Assembly: GCA_965219005.1 (NCBI GenBank)
Contig: CBDCMS010000004.1
Location: 4,177,330 to 4,241,329, forward strand
Reading direction: 5' to 3'
Source of the DNA: CAUZIZ01 sp965219005
GTDB taxonomy: Bacteria > Acidobacteriota > UBA6911 > RPQK01 > JAJDTT01
Length of the DNA stretch: 64,000 bases
Part shown: one piece after another, positions 43,990 to 52,855 of the stretch
Numbering within the stretch: the first letter of the stretch is position 1
Layout: the number at the start of each line of letters is the position of its first letter
Position numbers and translations under genes: made by a program
Notes under the pieces: generated by a model
Told to the model about the DNA's origin: nothing
Databases searched by the model: none
Seen by the model: only the letters and a program-made list of their open reading frames with translations

Positions 43990-44987
43990 TTGTTCTCCTT
44001 GGCTTCGTAACCTTTGACGTATGCGGCTTCCTCGACAAAGCGCCGCCCCTCCCGGCGCGTCCACTTCGACCACGTGTCGAACGGAATGAAAACCTCCCCG
44101 CTGTTTAGCTCCGCGCTCCACGCCTCGGCCTGTTTGATTTTGGCCGCGAATAGATCCGGGTCAATCGCGCATTGATAGACCTGTTGCAGCGTCACCCACT
44201 GCTCCGGTAGCACCCGGTGAAGCTCGATAATCCAGCGCACCAGATTGGTATAGGCTTGCTGCCAGAACGGTTCCTTGCCCTTGCCGAAAAGCTGATTGAG
44301 AAGGCTAGCAACGGTGTAGGCCAGCGAGTACGAATCGAGCCACCACGCCGATAGCGGATTCCATTTCCAAACCCCGCCCATTCCAAGCTCCAGGTAGTCG
44401 TCTCCCCGGCCCGCGCCGTCCAGGATCGAACGAATGTCATGGCAAAAATCCCCCTTCACTTCGAGCATGAGAGCCGCCGCCCGCCGCTCTGGATCGTCCG
44501 CTTGCCAGCCGAGTAGCTGCTTGGCGAAGGGGTGCATGCAGGCCGAAGTTTTGCCGCTCCCCACCGCTCCAAAAATGGCAATGCCGGTGTACAGTCCGCG
44601 CTCCGGGATGGTCAGCCATTCGGGGTTGAAAATCTCCCTGGGTTCGACCGGATGATGCACTTCCCCGATGACGATTTCCGGGCCGGGCTGCTCCGGGGAA
44701 AGCGGCCAAGCGGGAAGCGCCCCGAAGGGAATTAAATCGCGCTTTCGCGCCTCGATCCAAACCTTCCAAACGGACAGGACAATAGACCCGGCCAGCATCA
44801 CCGCCACCAGCGGAGAAAGGTAGTACCAAACCACAACGGCGCTGTAAAAATTCGGGTTGTGATACTCCAAAAGATCGAGCAATGGGACGATCTCAAGCGC
44901 CGGAAAAGGACGCCGGACAAAGCTCCAAACGGCGAACCACCCCCCGCCAAAAAAGAGGATCACGGTGGGGGGAATTGCCAGGAACAT
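43947..44987 (-). pseudogene. TraD/VirD4-like conjugation coupling ATPase, C-terminally truncated
   Basis: From ATG 44985-44987 (MFLAIPPTVILFFGG) the protein has two N-terminal membrane segments (VILFFGGGWFAVWSF; VWYYLSPLVAVMLAGSIVLS), then GIAIFGAVGSGKTSACMHPF (Walker A) and ALMLEVKGDFCHDIRSILDG. Coupling proteins run 550-800 residues with a Walker B Asp-Glu and a C-terminal ATPase half. Here the frame ends after WDIERLERISLGN, about 346 residues in all, where the SNase gene begins. The frame is open upstream to 45425 but that part looks non-coding. It signals a lost conjugation region. Confidence 0.75.
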
Positions 44988-45137
44988 TTGCCCGGCCCGG
45001 CCTCCCGGTGCCAAAACCGGCTCAAGGCCGTGGTCAGTTGCCGGCAGTTCTTCCGTAATTCCATAGGTCCATTCTCCGCTTGATCCGCGCCGCTCCCTGG
45101 GGCGTCTTTTCCGAGCCTTCCCGCAGGGATAAATACC

Positions 45138-45234
45138 GACGATAGCGACCCCCTGGGGCCGGATAGGGGCATGGTACACAGTGCCGCTATCGGGGCCGGT
45201 AGGAACCCCCCTTTTGTGGGGGGTCGCTATCGTC
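45138..45234. repeat. Nested inverted repeats upstream of the coupling-protein remnant
   Basis: GACGATAGCGACCCCC (45138-45153) is repeated inverted at 45219-45234. Inside are a second imperfect pair (CCGGATAGGGGCA / TGCCGCTATCGG) and a C6/G6 hairpin around TTTTGT. Just beyond, TGGTAC recurs near 45172, 45322, 45344 and inverted near 45366. Could be an operator, a processing site or part of a transfer origin; function is unknown. Confidence 0.6.
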
Positions 45235-45421
45235 TTCCCTGATTTTGCTGTATCGTCATTATGGAATCCGAATAGTAGGGGCAAACCACAGAAAACAAAA
45301 AACTTCAAGGAATGTGGGGCTGGTACACCCCCACGCTTTTTTCTGGTACACCCCCCCCTTTGTCCCTGTACCAAAAAGTAGCTGGCCCCCAGTACCACGG
45401 AAAACACCCTAAATTCGCTCG

Positions 45422-45730
45422 TCAAACCGTCTCCGAAAATCGGGTTGCCCGGAACGTCGAATAGCCGTCAATCGAAACCCCTTTCGGAAGCGCCGCCGCT
45501 TCGGGAAGTGTCATGAGTTCCTTGTACCGCTCCACCGCGCCTTGCATCCCTCCGTACTGGCTCATAAATTCCTCGTCGTCGCTGTGAAGCGCCTCCCTAA
45601 TCGCGCTAATCTCCTGCTTCACCGTCAACCCCTCGATCACCTTCCCCGGCTCCGCCGCCGCCCAAAGCTGTAGCATCCGATCCGCCCGCAAAACCGCATC
45701 CAGTTCCGCGCCGATGGCGATTACCTCCAC
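45422..45730 (-). CDS. Hypothetical plasmid-type protein, probably 5'-truncated
   Basis: 102 residues from GTG 45728-45730: MEVIAIGAELDAVLRADRML QLWAAAEPGK then IREALHSDDEEFMSQYGGMQ and GYSTFRATRFSETV. No family recognised; predicted helical and soluble. The same frame continues upstream (IRAKERR) to about 45770, where an unrelated gene fragment on the other strand begins, so the natural start may have been lost. Confidence 0.45.
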   Translation of the reverse strand: MEVIAIGAELDAVLRADRMLQLWAAAEPGKVIEGLTVKQEISAIREALHSDDEEFMSQYGGMQGAVERYKELMTLPEAAALPKGVSIDGYSTFRATRFSETV

Positions 45731-45769
45731 CCGCCGCTCCTTGGCGCGGATCGCATCCCAGGGCGGACG

Positions 45770-46677
45770 GGCAGGCGCGAATCTTGCGGTCGTGGGCTTT
45801 CTGCATCACAGTTTCGTCGACTATGTCGCCGGGATGGGCGGCTGGATCGAAGAGGAATGGTTACGCTCTTCCGAGCGCTACGAGGAGTTGGCATTCGGTG
45901 GCTCCACCGAACAGTCGCTCTTTGTCCTGGCGCGCGCCTTGGAGCCGACTCAACGTCACGCGGCCGCCGTCCGTCGCCGGGCGGAAAACATTTACGGCGA
46001 GGCAGTGGACCGCGGCATTTTTGTGGTGCCGCACGAGGATGTCACTCAGATTGCCTCGAACCTGTACCCACTCCATCCGGCGACGGTCGCCGCACTCGCT
46101 TCTGCCATACGGCGCTTCGGGCAGAACGAACGATCACTGTTCGGATTTCTGCAATCGCTTGAGCCAGCCAGCTTCCAGCGGTTCGCCCATTCCACTCCTT
46201 ACGGCGCCGACAATTGGTACCTGGCCCCGTCGGTGTTCGATCATCTGGCCGCAACGATTGGCGATGGCCCCGGGGGCAATCGCGCACGCCGATGGTCGCT
46301 GGCTTTCGATGCCTTAGCTGGCGCCTCCGATCTGACCCGGGGGCACCAGGACGTGCTAAAGGTCGTCGCACTGGTAGCGGTTCTGGAACCGCTACCGGGA
46401 ATTGTCGCCGACGCCGGGACCGTTGCGTGGTCCCTCAACGTCGACGAATCCCTAGTCCAGCCGATTCTGGACGAACTGGCGGAGCTAAATTTGATCTATC
46501 GTCGTCCGCACCGCGGTGACTATAGCCTGTGGTCAAGTTCTAGTGTCGATCTCTCACGCTGGCTGGATGAAGCCAAAACGAAGGTCCGCGCCCCGGAGCG
46601 GCTCGAAGATATCTCCGGCCTTCTGACGTCTTCCCGGCCGGCCGTCGCGCACCGACACTATCATACGACCGGGACGC
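45770..46677 (+). pseudogene. Fragment of a large defence-type P-loop ATPase
   Basis: An open frame with no start reads NLAVVGFLHHSFVDYVAGMG GWIEEEW, TEQSLFVLARALE, YPLHPATVAALASAIRRFGQ NERSLFGFLQSLEP, and ends near VAHRHYHTTGTL. The HP-RFGQNERSLFSFL-EP block is common to large ATPases of BREX-like and related phage-defence loci. Walker A and the C-terminal parts are missing, and both borders coincide with other gene fragments. Non-functional relic; the precise family is not certain. Confidence 0.6.
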
Positions 46678-47405
46678 TCAGTGCTCCCAGCCCAGTGGCG
46701 ACAGATGGGGCAGGAGGCTGTTGTCCGCGTTTCCGGTGTCCCGCAACGCTTGCACCACCCGTTCCAGGTAAGCCGTGTTCCAGAGCACGATGGCGGCGAC
46801 CACCAGGTTGAGGCCGCTGGTACGGTAGCGCTGGTTCTCGAAGCTGCGGTCGCGCAGTTCACCCAGCCGGTTGAAGAACACGGCGCGGGCCAGCGCATTC
46901 TTGGCCTCGCCCTTGTTCAAACCGATCTGTACCCGGCGGCGCAACTCGATGTCTTGCAGCCAGTCGAGTGTGAACAGAGTGCGCTCGATGCGGCCGAGTT
47001 CGCGCAGCGCTAGCGCCAGGCCGTTCTGACGCGGGTAACTGCCGAGCTTGCGCAGCATCAACGAGGCCGTTACCGTCCCTTGCTGGATCGACGCCGCGAG
47101 TCGCAAGATGGCATCCCAGTGGGCGCGGATCCGTTTGACGTTGACGCTGCCACCGATCAGCCTAGCGAGCGTCGGGTAGCGCTTCGCGTCGCCGTGGATA
47201 TACAAGCGCTTGTCGGCCAGGTCACGGATGCGCGGCGCGAAGCGGAAGCCCAGCAGATGCATCAGTGCGAACACATGATCGGTGAAGCCCGTCGTGTCGG
47301 TGTAGTGCTCTTCGATGCGTAGATCGGACTCGTGGTAGAGCAAGCCGTCCAGCACACATGGGTCGCGTCGCGCACCGTGGCGTTGATGACTTTGGTGTGG
47401 AAGCC
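46678..47405 (-). pseudogene. tnpA: Tn3-family transposase, C-terminal catalytic fragment
   Basis: HTKVINATVRDATHV then, after a 2-base slip, LDGLLYHESDLRIEEHYTDT TGFTDHVFALMHLLGFRFAP, RDLADKRLYIHGDAKRYPTL and AIVLWNTAYLERVVQALRD to LSPLGWEH. These are the last 240 residues of Tn3 TnpA. The fragment lacks the final INLTGDY-type residues and any terminal repeat. Its 5' side joins an SbcD-like gene in the middle of a codon run (NVALHGLPH), a recombination scar. Confidence 0.85.
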
Positions 47406-47806
47406 CATGCAGCGCGACATTCAGCTCTTCAATCTGGAAAGTCTTCGCTCTCCGGATGCCGAAAACCTTGACGTTGTCCGGCAGCACTAACGGTTTTGTG
47501 ATCTGACTCTGCGCATCATGATTGCCGTGCAGGAGAAACACCGGGATGCGAGCCTGATTGAGCCGGCCTATCTGCTCGGCAAAGAAGAGGCCAGTCTTGT
47601 AGTCGCGCCAGGTCCAATCGTAGAGGTCGCCAGCGATCACAAGGAAGTTTACCTCCTCCTTTGATCGCCTGCTCGGCCAGCAACTCAAATGCAGTTCGCG
47701 GGGCCGTGCGAATGCGCTCGGCCACCCGCCCCTCGACATCCGACAGCCCGATCAGCGGGCTGTCGAGGTGAATGTCAGCGGCATGCAGGAAACGGAAGGG
47801 GGTCAT
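47400..47806 (-). pseudogene. SbcD/YhaO-like DNA repair exonuclease, truncated and frameshifted
   Basis: Calcineurin-type metallophosphoesterase motifs appear in order but in two frames. Frame one from ATG 47804-47806: MTPFRFLHAADIHLDSPLIG to LLAEQAIK. Frame two: EVNFLVIAGDLYDWTWRDYK, IPVFLLHGNHDAQSQITKPL, VFGIRRAKTFQIEELNVALHG. The shift lies in the purine run at 47651-47662 (one extra G). The C-terminal half is replaced by the Tn3 fragment. The original would have been a subunit of an SbcCD-like nuclease complex. Confidence 0.8.
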
Positions 47807-48004
47807 GCCAGATCCTCCCTTAAATAGTCAATCGCGGGCGGCGTTTCCAGTTCCACAACGGACAATGCTACCAGAACCAGTAATCGACAGGCAGATATGC
47901 GACACATGACCTTCTGGAGTTTCTTTCTCAAGGGCGCTACCCTAAGCAGGCATTCGCGCTCGCCCGCGGGGCCGTACGTTCGGGGGTCTGCCCGACGCAA
48001 GCGA

Positions 48005-48487
48005 TCAGGGCCATGTGTCGTCCTTCAGCCACTGTGCAAGTGCCTTGCCGGGATCGGCGATCTCCTCAATCGAGCCGTACCAATAGGCCTCCCAGCCCGT
48101 CTCCGGCAGGCCGGTGAATACCATCAGGTTCAGCGGATAGGCCTCGCTGTCGGTGCAGCGGCGAAAGTCGTCCCGGAACAGGAACACCGGCTTCTCCCAG
48201 GCGATCGCCAGGCCCAGCTCCACCATCACCCCCTCGTCCGGGGGGCAACCGTTGACCACAGCGAACAATCCGTCGGCATCCCTTACGTCGCGAAGGTCGG
48301 CCTGTCCTATCCGGTATGCCCAACCGGGGCCTGCCCGGTCGATCTGGTTGTTGCGGGCGAACGGCTCCCATACCTCCACTCCCATCGCCTCCAGGGCCGC
48401 CACGAGCGCCGCCAGCGGACCCTCGCGCTGCTGCGAGGAGAAGCCGTATGGGTTCGCCAGATACAGGGTCTTCTTGTTTGAGGTCAT
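48005..48487 (-). CDS. Nucleoside 2-deoxyribosyltransferase-like protein
   Basis: 160 residues from ATG 48485-48487, chosen because AGGTG lies seven bases upstream (ATG 48491-48493 is an alternative; the frame is open further without homology). KTLYLANPYGFSSQQREGPL, VEVWEPFARNNQIDRA, DADGLFAVVNGCPPDEGVMV ELGLAIAWEKPVFLFRDDFR matches the NDT fold, with the catalytic Glu in VELG. The family cleaves or exchanges N-glycosidic bonds of deoxynucleosides; relatives in defence contexts act on nucleotides. It stands alone on the minus strand among fragments. Confidence 0.83.
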   Translation of the reverse strand: MTSNKKTLYLANPYGFSSQQREGPLAALVAALEAMGVEVWEPFARNNQIDRAGPGWAYRIGQADLRDVRDADGLFAVVNGCPPDEGVMVELGLAIAWEKPVFLFRDDFRRCTDSEAYPLNLMVFTGLPETGWEAYWYGSIEEIADPGKALAQWLKDDTWP

Positions 48488-48768
48488 GTTCATGCACCTG
48501 CTTGTCTCGCCCGCCGCCCGTTCATGCCGAGGAAAATCTGGGGCGCCTTTTTCTTGAATGCTTCCGGGCAATGCACATCGCACGGGTCCGTCAGCAGCAA
48601 CGCCTTCGACACCGCCCGCGACGAAGCAAGCCGCCACCGCGCCCACCACAGGTGCAGCGTCGAGGTTGCCCGAGACGGATCGACTTCTCCCGCGCGCCGC
48701 AGGCTTTGAGACTTCGGCTACCTCCGACAGCCGCTTGCAGTCTTTGGAAATCATGTCTTTTCTTCCGT

Positions 48769-49170
48769 CTACGAACGAGGCGGAACGAGGATCTCACACC
48801 AGGGACCACTGGCGCGGCTCAGCTTTCTGTCAATCGTCACCAGGGGACAATCGAGCACCTCGGCCAGCGCCACGTACCAAGCGTCGTAACTGGTCAGGTT
48901 GTTCTGCAATGCCCATACGCGGTCGGCAAACGGCGCGAAGGGAAACAACTCCAGGTCAAGCCGCAGCAGATCCCCGTGTGCGCTGTTCGCCTCAAGCCGG
49001 GAGATTTTGCCGGCTTGTTCCAGCCGGCGCAGGATGTTGCTTGCTTCGGCCAAGGCCAGTTCCGGACCGGCCAAAGAGCCCTCAGCGACGGCGGACTCCG
49101 CCCATTTCCCTTCGCGCCCCGAGTCGACCAGGACCGCGACAAGCACGGACGCGTCGGCGACTATCGTCAC
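48769..49170 (-). CDS. PIN-domain toxin (VapC/FitB-like)
   Basis: 133 residues: VADASVLVAVLVDSGREGKW, LALAEASNILRRLE, LTSYDAWYVALAEVLDCPLV TIDRKLS. The full acidic PIN set is present. Overlaps its antitoxin by four bases. Intact. Confidence 0.88.
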   Translation of the reverse strand: MTIVADASVLVAVLVDSGREGKWAESAVAEGSLAGPELALAEASNILRRLEQAGKISRLEANSAHGDLLRLDLELFPFAPFADRVWALQNNLTSYDAWYVALAEVLDCPLVTIDRKLSRASGPWCEILVPPRS

Positions 49171-49403
49171 GTCCGGTCCGCATCACGGGCGCTTAAAATG
49201 CTGGAAGGTGGAACCTGAGTGCCTGCCGCTTCCTTGCGATCGCGAACTCCTTGCAGCCAGGCGCCCAGGGAGGGCCGGGATGCGATCCGTTCCAACTCAC
49301 AGCGGAGGAATTCCTGCATGGATTGGCGTTGCAACGCCGCACGCGCCGCAAGCTCGTCGCGCACTTCCTGGGGGACGCCTCTGATGGTGATCTGTACCGA
49401 CAT
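49167..49403 (-). CDS. FitA/VapB-like RHH antitoxin
   Basis: 78 residues from ATG 49401-49403: MSVQITIRGVPQEVRDELAA RAALQRQSMQEFLRCELERI A, the ribbon-helix-helix of FitA-type antitoxins, then a toxin-binding tail. In-frame codons upstream to 49451 lack homology. ATGA-type overlap with the PIN toxin. Confidence 0.87.
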   Translation of the reverse strand: MSVQITIRGVPQEVRDELAARAALQRQSMQEFLRCELERIASRPSLGAWLQGVRDRKEAAGTQVPPSSILSARDADRT

Positions 49404-49461
49404 GAACGCATTATGCCATCGGAGGCAGCGTTCAGCAAGCAGTAGCAGCATGTAATAGGGG

Positions 49462-49995
49462 TTACCTCACGAAACGGAAATAATCGTACGCTAAGCGACT
49501 CTCGCCGCCTTGGGAAGCGTCGGGTTGAAGTATATCCCAGCCTGACGTCATGGCAGCGCCCGGGATTGCTGAGAAGCCAGCCACAGTGCCGGATAATCGG
49601 AAATCCCGCTTGTGAAGGATCTCTTTTCTATGTGGTCGACTATAATTCGCGGGCTCTACGTAAAGAAACGCGCACTCTTTAATGCCGATTTGGCATGCAG
49701 CTCGGCAGCAGAGGAACACTTCAGCAAAGCCCAATGTCGTCGATTCCAGAACAATACTGTTTTTCTTGTGGGCTTTGAGGAGCTCTTCGATTTGGCTTTC
49801 TTCTGTTGCTATTCCATCGATCGTGATCTTCAAATCATCCGCTTGGTATCGAAGTTCAACAACCTGTTGAGTGTGGCTGTTGAGGAAAGCTGCAGCAGCT
49901 TTACCCCGGTCATCAATTGGTTTACCAACGATTGCGAGACCCCAGTTATTGACTGAGAGCAGTGCCGGGTCCCTGGTTTTCTGCATCTCAATCAT
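49462..49995 (-). CDS. Unrecognised protein (177 aa)
   Basis: MIEMQKTRDPALLSVNNWGL AIVGKPIDDRGKAAAAFLN, VVELRYQADDLKITIDGIAT, NSIVLESTTLGFAEVFLCCR A, ECAFLYVEPANYSRP. Alternating strands and helices, with LESTTLGFAEVFLCCRA like the core of an alpha/beta domain; no catalytic motif I can name. It lacks a good ribosome site and may be the N-terminal part of a longer protein. Base composition is lower in GC than the neighbours, suggesting separate acquisition. It lies behind the plasmid replicase. Confidence 0.5.
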   Translation of the reverse strand: MIEMQKTRDPALLSVNNWGLAIVGKPIDDRGKAAAAFLNSHTQQVVELRYQADDLKITIDGIATEESQIEELLKAHKKNSIVLESTTLGFAEVFLCCRAACQIGIKECAFLYVEPANYSRPHRKEILHKRDFRLSGTVAGFSAIPGAAMTSGWDILQPDASQGGESRLAYDYFRFVR

Positions 49996-50096
49996 CGGCA
50001 GGTGTGTCTTGCAATTGGGAAAGGAGTGGCTGTTTTTTGAAGTCTACCTGCCAGCGCTTTGAATAACGCCTCAGGATTGACTTGACGCTTTCGTAA

Positions 50097-51029
50097 TTAC
50101 CACTGATTAAGAGTAGCCAGATCATCACTTCTCAGCGTAAGACAGCGCCGCTTTCTGTACGAAATGTGAAAGTACGGGGCGTATATGGGGTTTAGTACGT
50201 AATCAAGCCCCTCGGGATCATATTCTTGCTTTTGCTTAGTTTGTTTCTCTTCGAACAGGACGGACCATTTAACTGCCTCCTCCAAGAAGGAATGGTCAGC
50301 ATCACTCAGCTCTTGTCCCTGACCAACTGCAAAATGCGTTATCTCTGGCTCGCTTTCCAGATTCGCCGGTGATCCGGCCCACCGCGCCAAGGATCGGAAC
50401 AGATCGCAGTTCCGCCCAATATCGGTACAGGAGACTTTCGGGCGTCTCCAGCCGAACGGGATCACCCGCGCCAGCTCGCCCAGGGTGTAGGGATCTTTCC
50501 TCAGCCAGTCGGTTTTGAAGCCTGGACCGTGCGCCCTGCTCATGGGATTGTGCGTCAAGACTCCCACGTATCCGCTATCCGCTTTCAGTGCCAGCCTGTA
50601 GTATTCAGCGATCCGCGCCAGCACCTTTAGCGGAGCTTCCCGCGCCGACTCCCCCCGATGCACGGGCAAGGCCAGATTCCAGACAGCGTGAGAGTGTCCA
50701 TTCACGACCCGCTGCACCATCCAGTTATACTCGGGGAAAGACTCATACAGGACCATCCGATACAGTTCTTGCAGAGCCTCTTGGCTGTCCAGGTCTGCAA
50801 TGATCGACGTGTAGCTGTTCGCCGCCCTCAGTTCTATTTCGGGATAGCCCCATGCCTCTTTGGGGGAGACCCTGAAAGAGGATAGCTTGCCGTCGCGGTC
50901 CTTTCCTCTTGAGACAAGCGGGGAAGAGTGGGCGTCGCGCAAGCCATGAGATTTTACCTTTTCGGGAACAGACTCGAACGGGAGCTTTAATTGCTTTAGC
51001 TTGTCAGAGGATTCTGGTAGGCTGTGCAT
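50097..51029 (-). CDS. Plasmid replicase (ColE2/pfam03090-like Rep)
   Basis: 310 residues. SFRVSPKEAWGYPEIELRAA N, SYTSIIADLDSQEALQELYR, NWMVQRVVNGHSHAVWNLAL PV, GYVGVLTHNPMSRAHGPGFK, YTLGELARVIPFGWRRP and GRNCDLFRSLARWAG. These are the landmarks of the Replicase family, primase-like initiators that start plasmid replication at their own origin. The C-terminal PriCT-like part after GRNCDLF is short, so the protein may be near minimal. A strong hairpin lies 35 bp upstream of the start. It represents a replicon unrelated to the iteron modules at 4.5-5.2 kb. Confidence 0.85.
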   Translation of the reverse strand: MHSLPESSDKLKQLKLPFESVPEKVKSHGLRDAHSSPLVSRGKDRDGKLSSFRVSPKEAWGYPEIELRAANSYTSIIADLDSQEALQELYRMVLYESFPEYNWMVQRVVNGHSHAVWNLALPVHRGESAREAPLKVLARIAEYYRLALKADSGYVGVLTHNPMSRAHGPGFKTDWLRKDPYTLGELARVIPFGWRRPKVSCTDIGRNCDLFRSLARWAGSPANLESEPEITHFAVGQGQELSDADHSFLEEAVKWSVLFEEKQTKQKQEYDPEGLDYVLNPIYAPYFHISYRKRRCLTLRSDDLATLNQW

Positions 51030-51063
51030 TGCAATTGCTTCTCCATCAGTCCTTTTTGTTTTA

Positions 51064-51091
51064 GACCCCGGCTTTTTCCACAGCCGGGGTC
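51064..51091. promoter_or_regulatory. 10-bp perfect hairpin upstream of the replicase
   Basis: GACCCCGGCT (51064-51073) and AGCCGGGGTC (51082-51091) pair around TTTTCCAC. It lies in the leader of the replicase gene, where copy-number control or origin structure is usual for this plasmid class. Further right (51150-51200) the DNA is AT-rich, with TTGACA at 51174. Confidence 0.55.
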
Positions 51092-51286
51092 GACCTCACC
51101 CCCCACCGTACATGATCCCCCCGACACTCCTTTTTTGAGTCCTTATCCCGCTAAATTGTTGATAGAAAAATACTTGACAATGAAAAGTTTGCCTCGTTAA
51201 AAGCCTGGATAAATATGGGGTCCGAGTAGCAATGGAACGAAAACCTGGTGTTTTCGGAGATCATGCCGTTTCTGTGCGTGACAGCT

Positions 51287-52207
51287 CTAGCGGCGTGGAT
51301 GCTTCCCACGCCTTGCCGGGTCGTGCTCGGCGGTGAGTTGGGCAACCGCTTTGGTCCCCGGACGCACGTAGCGCGAGAGCGTCCGGAGGTCTCGATGGCG
51401 TGACTTAGCCATGAGCAGGGGGGCCGAGACGCCGTCCTCGCCGAGATGGGTCAGCGCACTGTGGCGGAGTTGATGCAGTGTCCATTGCCCTCCCGATGCT
51501 TCACGGAACAAAGACCACGCCCGCTGGTAGGACAGCCGCCCCCGGCCGTCGGGGCTTCGATCGAGCTCGGCCGGAACGATGTTGGGCAGACCCGTGGTCA
51601 CAAAGAGCGGCCCTCGGCGGCGGCCGGCCAGGTAGCGGGGTAGGAGCCGGGCCGTCGCCGCGTCCCACACGATGATCTCTCGGTGGCCGCCCTTGCCGCT
51701 GATCGCCGCACGTTTACGGCCTACATCGAGATCTTCGACGTCCAGGGCGAGGACCTCGCTGGCCCGCGCGGCCGTTGCGTAGAGCATGCGCCACAGGGCT
51801 TTCTCGCGCAGCCCGATATCGGCGCGGGACCACAGCGCATCGAGCGCGGCGAAGGGGATCGCCCGTGTCTCATCCCGCGGGGTGCGACGCCGTTCCAGGC
51901 TCGTGGTCGGGTCGTGCTCGATCCAGCCCTGGCGCTGGCAGTAGCCGATCAGAACTCGGGACGCGGCGAGTCTTGCATTCCAGGTCGCCGGGGACCTCTT
52001 TCCCCAGCGTCGGATGAGCCAGTGTTGGAGATTGACAGCCGTGAGTGCCGTAACCGGCATCTCGGTACCGAACGCCTGGATCAGGGAACCATAGGTCGCC
52101 CGATAGGCTCGGCGCGTCGCCGGCGCCAGATCACGGTCGGCAAAGAAGGCCTCGACGGCGGCCCCGAGGGTCGTTTTCGAGGAGTGGAAACGAGTGGAGG
52201 AGGCCAT
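51287..52207 (-). CDS. Tyrosine recombinase of the Tn3-derived element
   Basis: 306 residues from ATG 52205-52207 (MASSTRFHSSKTTLGAAVEA); a TTG at 52217 is possible. N-terminal SAM-like domain (APATRRAYRATYGSLIQAFG), then catalytic residues: ATAARASEVLALDVEDLD (Arg), LHQLRHSALTHLG (H-x-x-R), KSRHRDLRTLSRYV (His and the Tyr nucleophile). The full RHRHY set is kept. In Tn3-type transposons such enzymes (TnpI-like) resolve cointegrates. It may also act as an integrase for other DNA. Confidence 0.92.
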   Translation of the reverse strand: MASSTRFHSSKTTLGAAVEAFFADRDLAPATRRAYRATYGSLIQAFGTEMPVTALTAVNLQHWLIRRWGKRSPATWNARLAASRVLIGYCQRQGWIEHDPTTSLERRRTPRDETRAIPFAALDALWSRADIGLREKALWRMLYATAARASEVLALDVEDLDVGRKRAAISGKGGHREIIVWDAATARLLPRYLAGRRRGPLFVTTGLPNIVPAELDRSPDGRGRLSYQRAWSLFREASGGQWTLHQLRHSALTHLGEDGVSAPLLMAKSRHRDLRTLSRYVRPGTKAVAQLTAEHDPARRGKHPRR

Positions 52208-52347
52208 CGGGGGTCCCAACGAGAGATAATCCTCAGGCTTCGTTCGGCTCTTCGCGCCCTAACACCCTTGCGTGACCTACAGTCGAGGGGTATTCACAAG
52301 AGATACTAGCGAATTATCTCTCGTAGCTCTGGCCTTCTCCTCGTCGT

Positions 52348-52550
52348 ATGCCGGTTGACTTCCTCGCGACCGCACAGGAGCAACGCTACGGCCGCTTCGC
52401 CGGCGAGCCCACCCCGAGGGCATCGAGCGTCTTTCCCCGCTGGTGCACGAGTTCATCAACATGCACGGGGGCTATTACTTCAGCCTGCTCGAGGAGATGC
52501 AACGCGGTGAGCCCTCAGAGATCCGCGAGACGCAATTCAGGAGCTGTAAT
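52348..52550 (+). pseudogene. tnpA: Tn3 transposase with a large internal deletion
   Basis: The frame from ATG 52348 reads MPVDFLATAQEQRYGRFAGE PT, the usual Tn3 TnpA N-terminus. At about 52417 it jumps, one base out of frame, to EGIERLSPLVHEFINMHGGY YFSLLEEMQRGE, the usual TnpA C-terminus, stopping near the right terminal repeat. About 900 codons between are gone. Proof that the element is an internal-deletion derivative. Confidence 0.8.
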
Positions 52551-52855
52551 TGCCCCGGGACGAGGCGAAAACACCAGGTTTTCGTTCCATTGCTACTCGG
52601 ACCCCATCCCCATCTGTAACCCCTTCAACTTCATCTGTTCAGTTTGCACCTGCCCCGGTATGTTCGCCACAGGTGAGTATAGCTTTGATCTTTGACATAT
52701 GCCCATCCCGTACACATCGGAACAGCCGCCACAGCGCAATCGCCAAGCGGGCAGGTGGACCGTTCCACCTAGGCGGGTGGCGGGGAGACTCGTTGAGAAT
52801 GGAGCTTTGACGCACCGCTCCAGTGGTGTCCTGGTTGGGTAGCTCTCCGTCGCTT

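Larger units (their letters stand above)
51217..52605. mobile_element. 1.39-kb Tn3-derived element with a tyrosine recombinase
   Basis: Perfect inverted repeats, at least 40 bp (42 with two flanking bases), at 51215-51256 and 52566-52607. They begin GGGGTCCGAGTAGCAATGGA and continue ACGAAAAC, closely like the classical Tn3 end. Between them are an intact tyrosine recombinase gene and a transposase gene reduced to its two tips. No 5-bp target duplication is evident. Movable only if a Tn3-type transposase is supplied in trans. Confidence 0.88.

Noticed and set aside
47803..48000. 65-residue hydrophobic-tailed minus frame
   Set aside because: No ribosome site or homology; GTG/ATG choice arbitrary.
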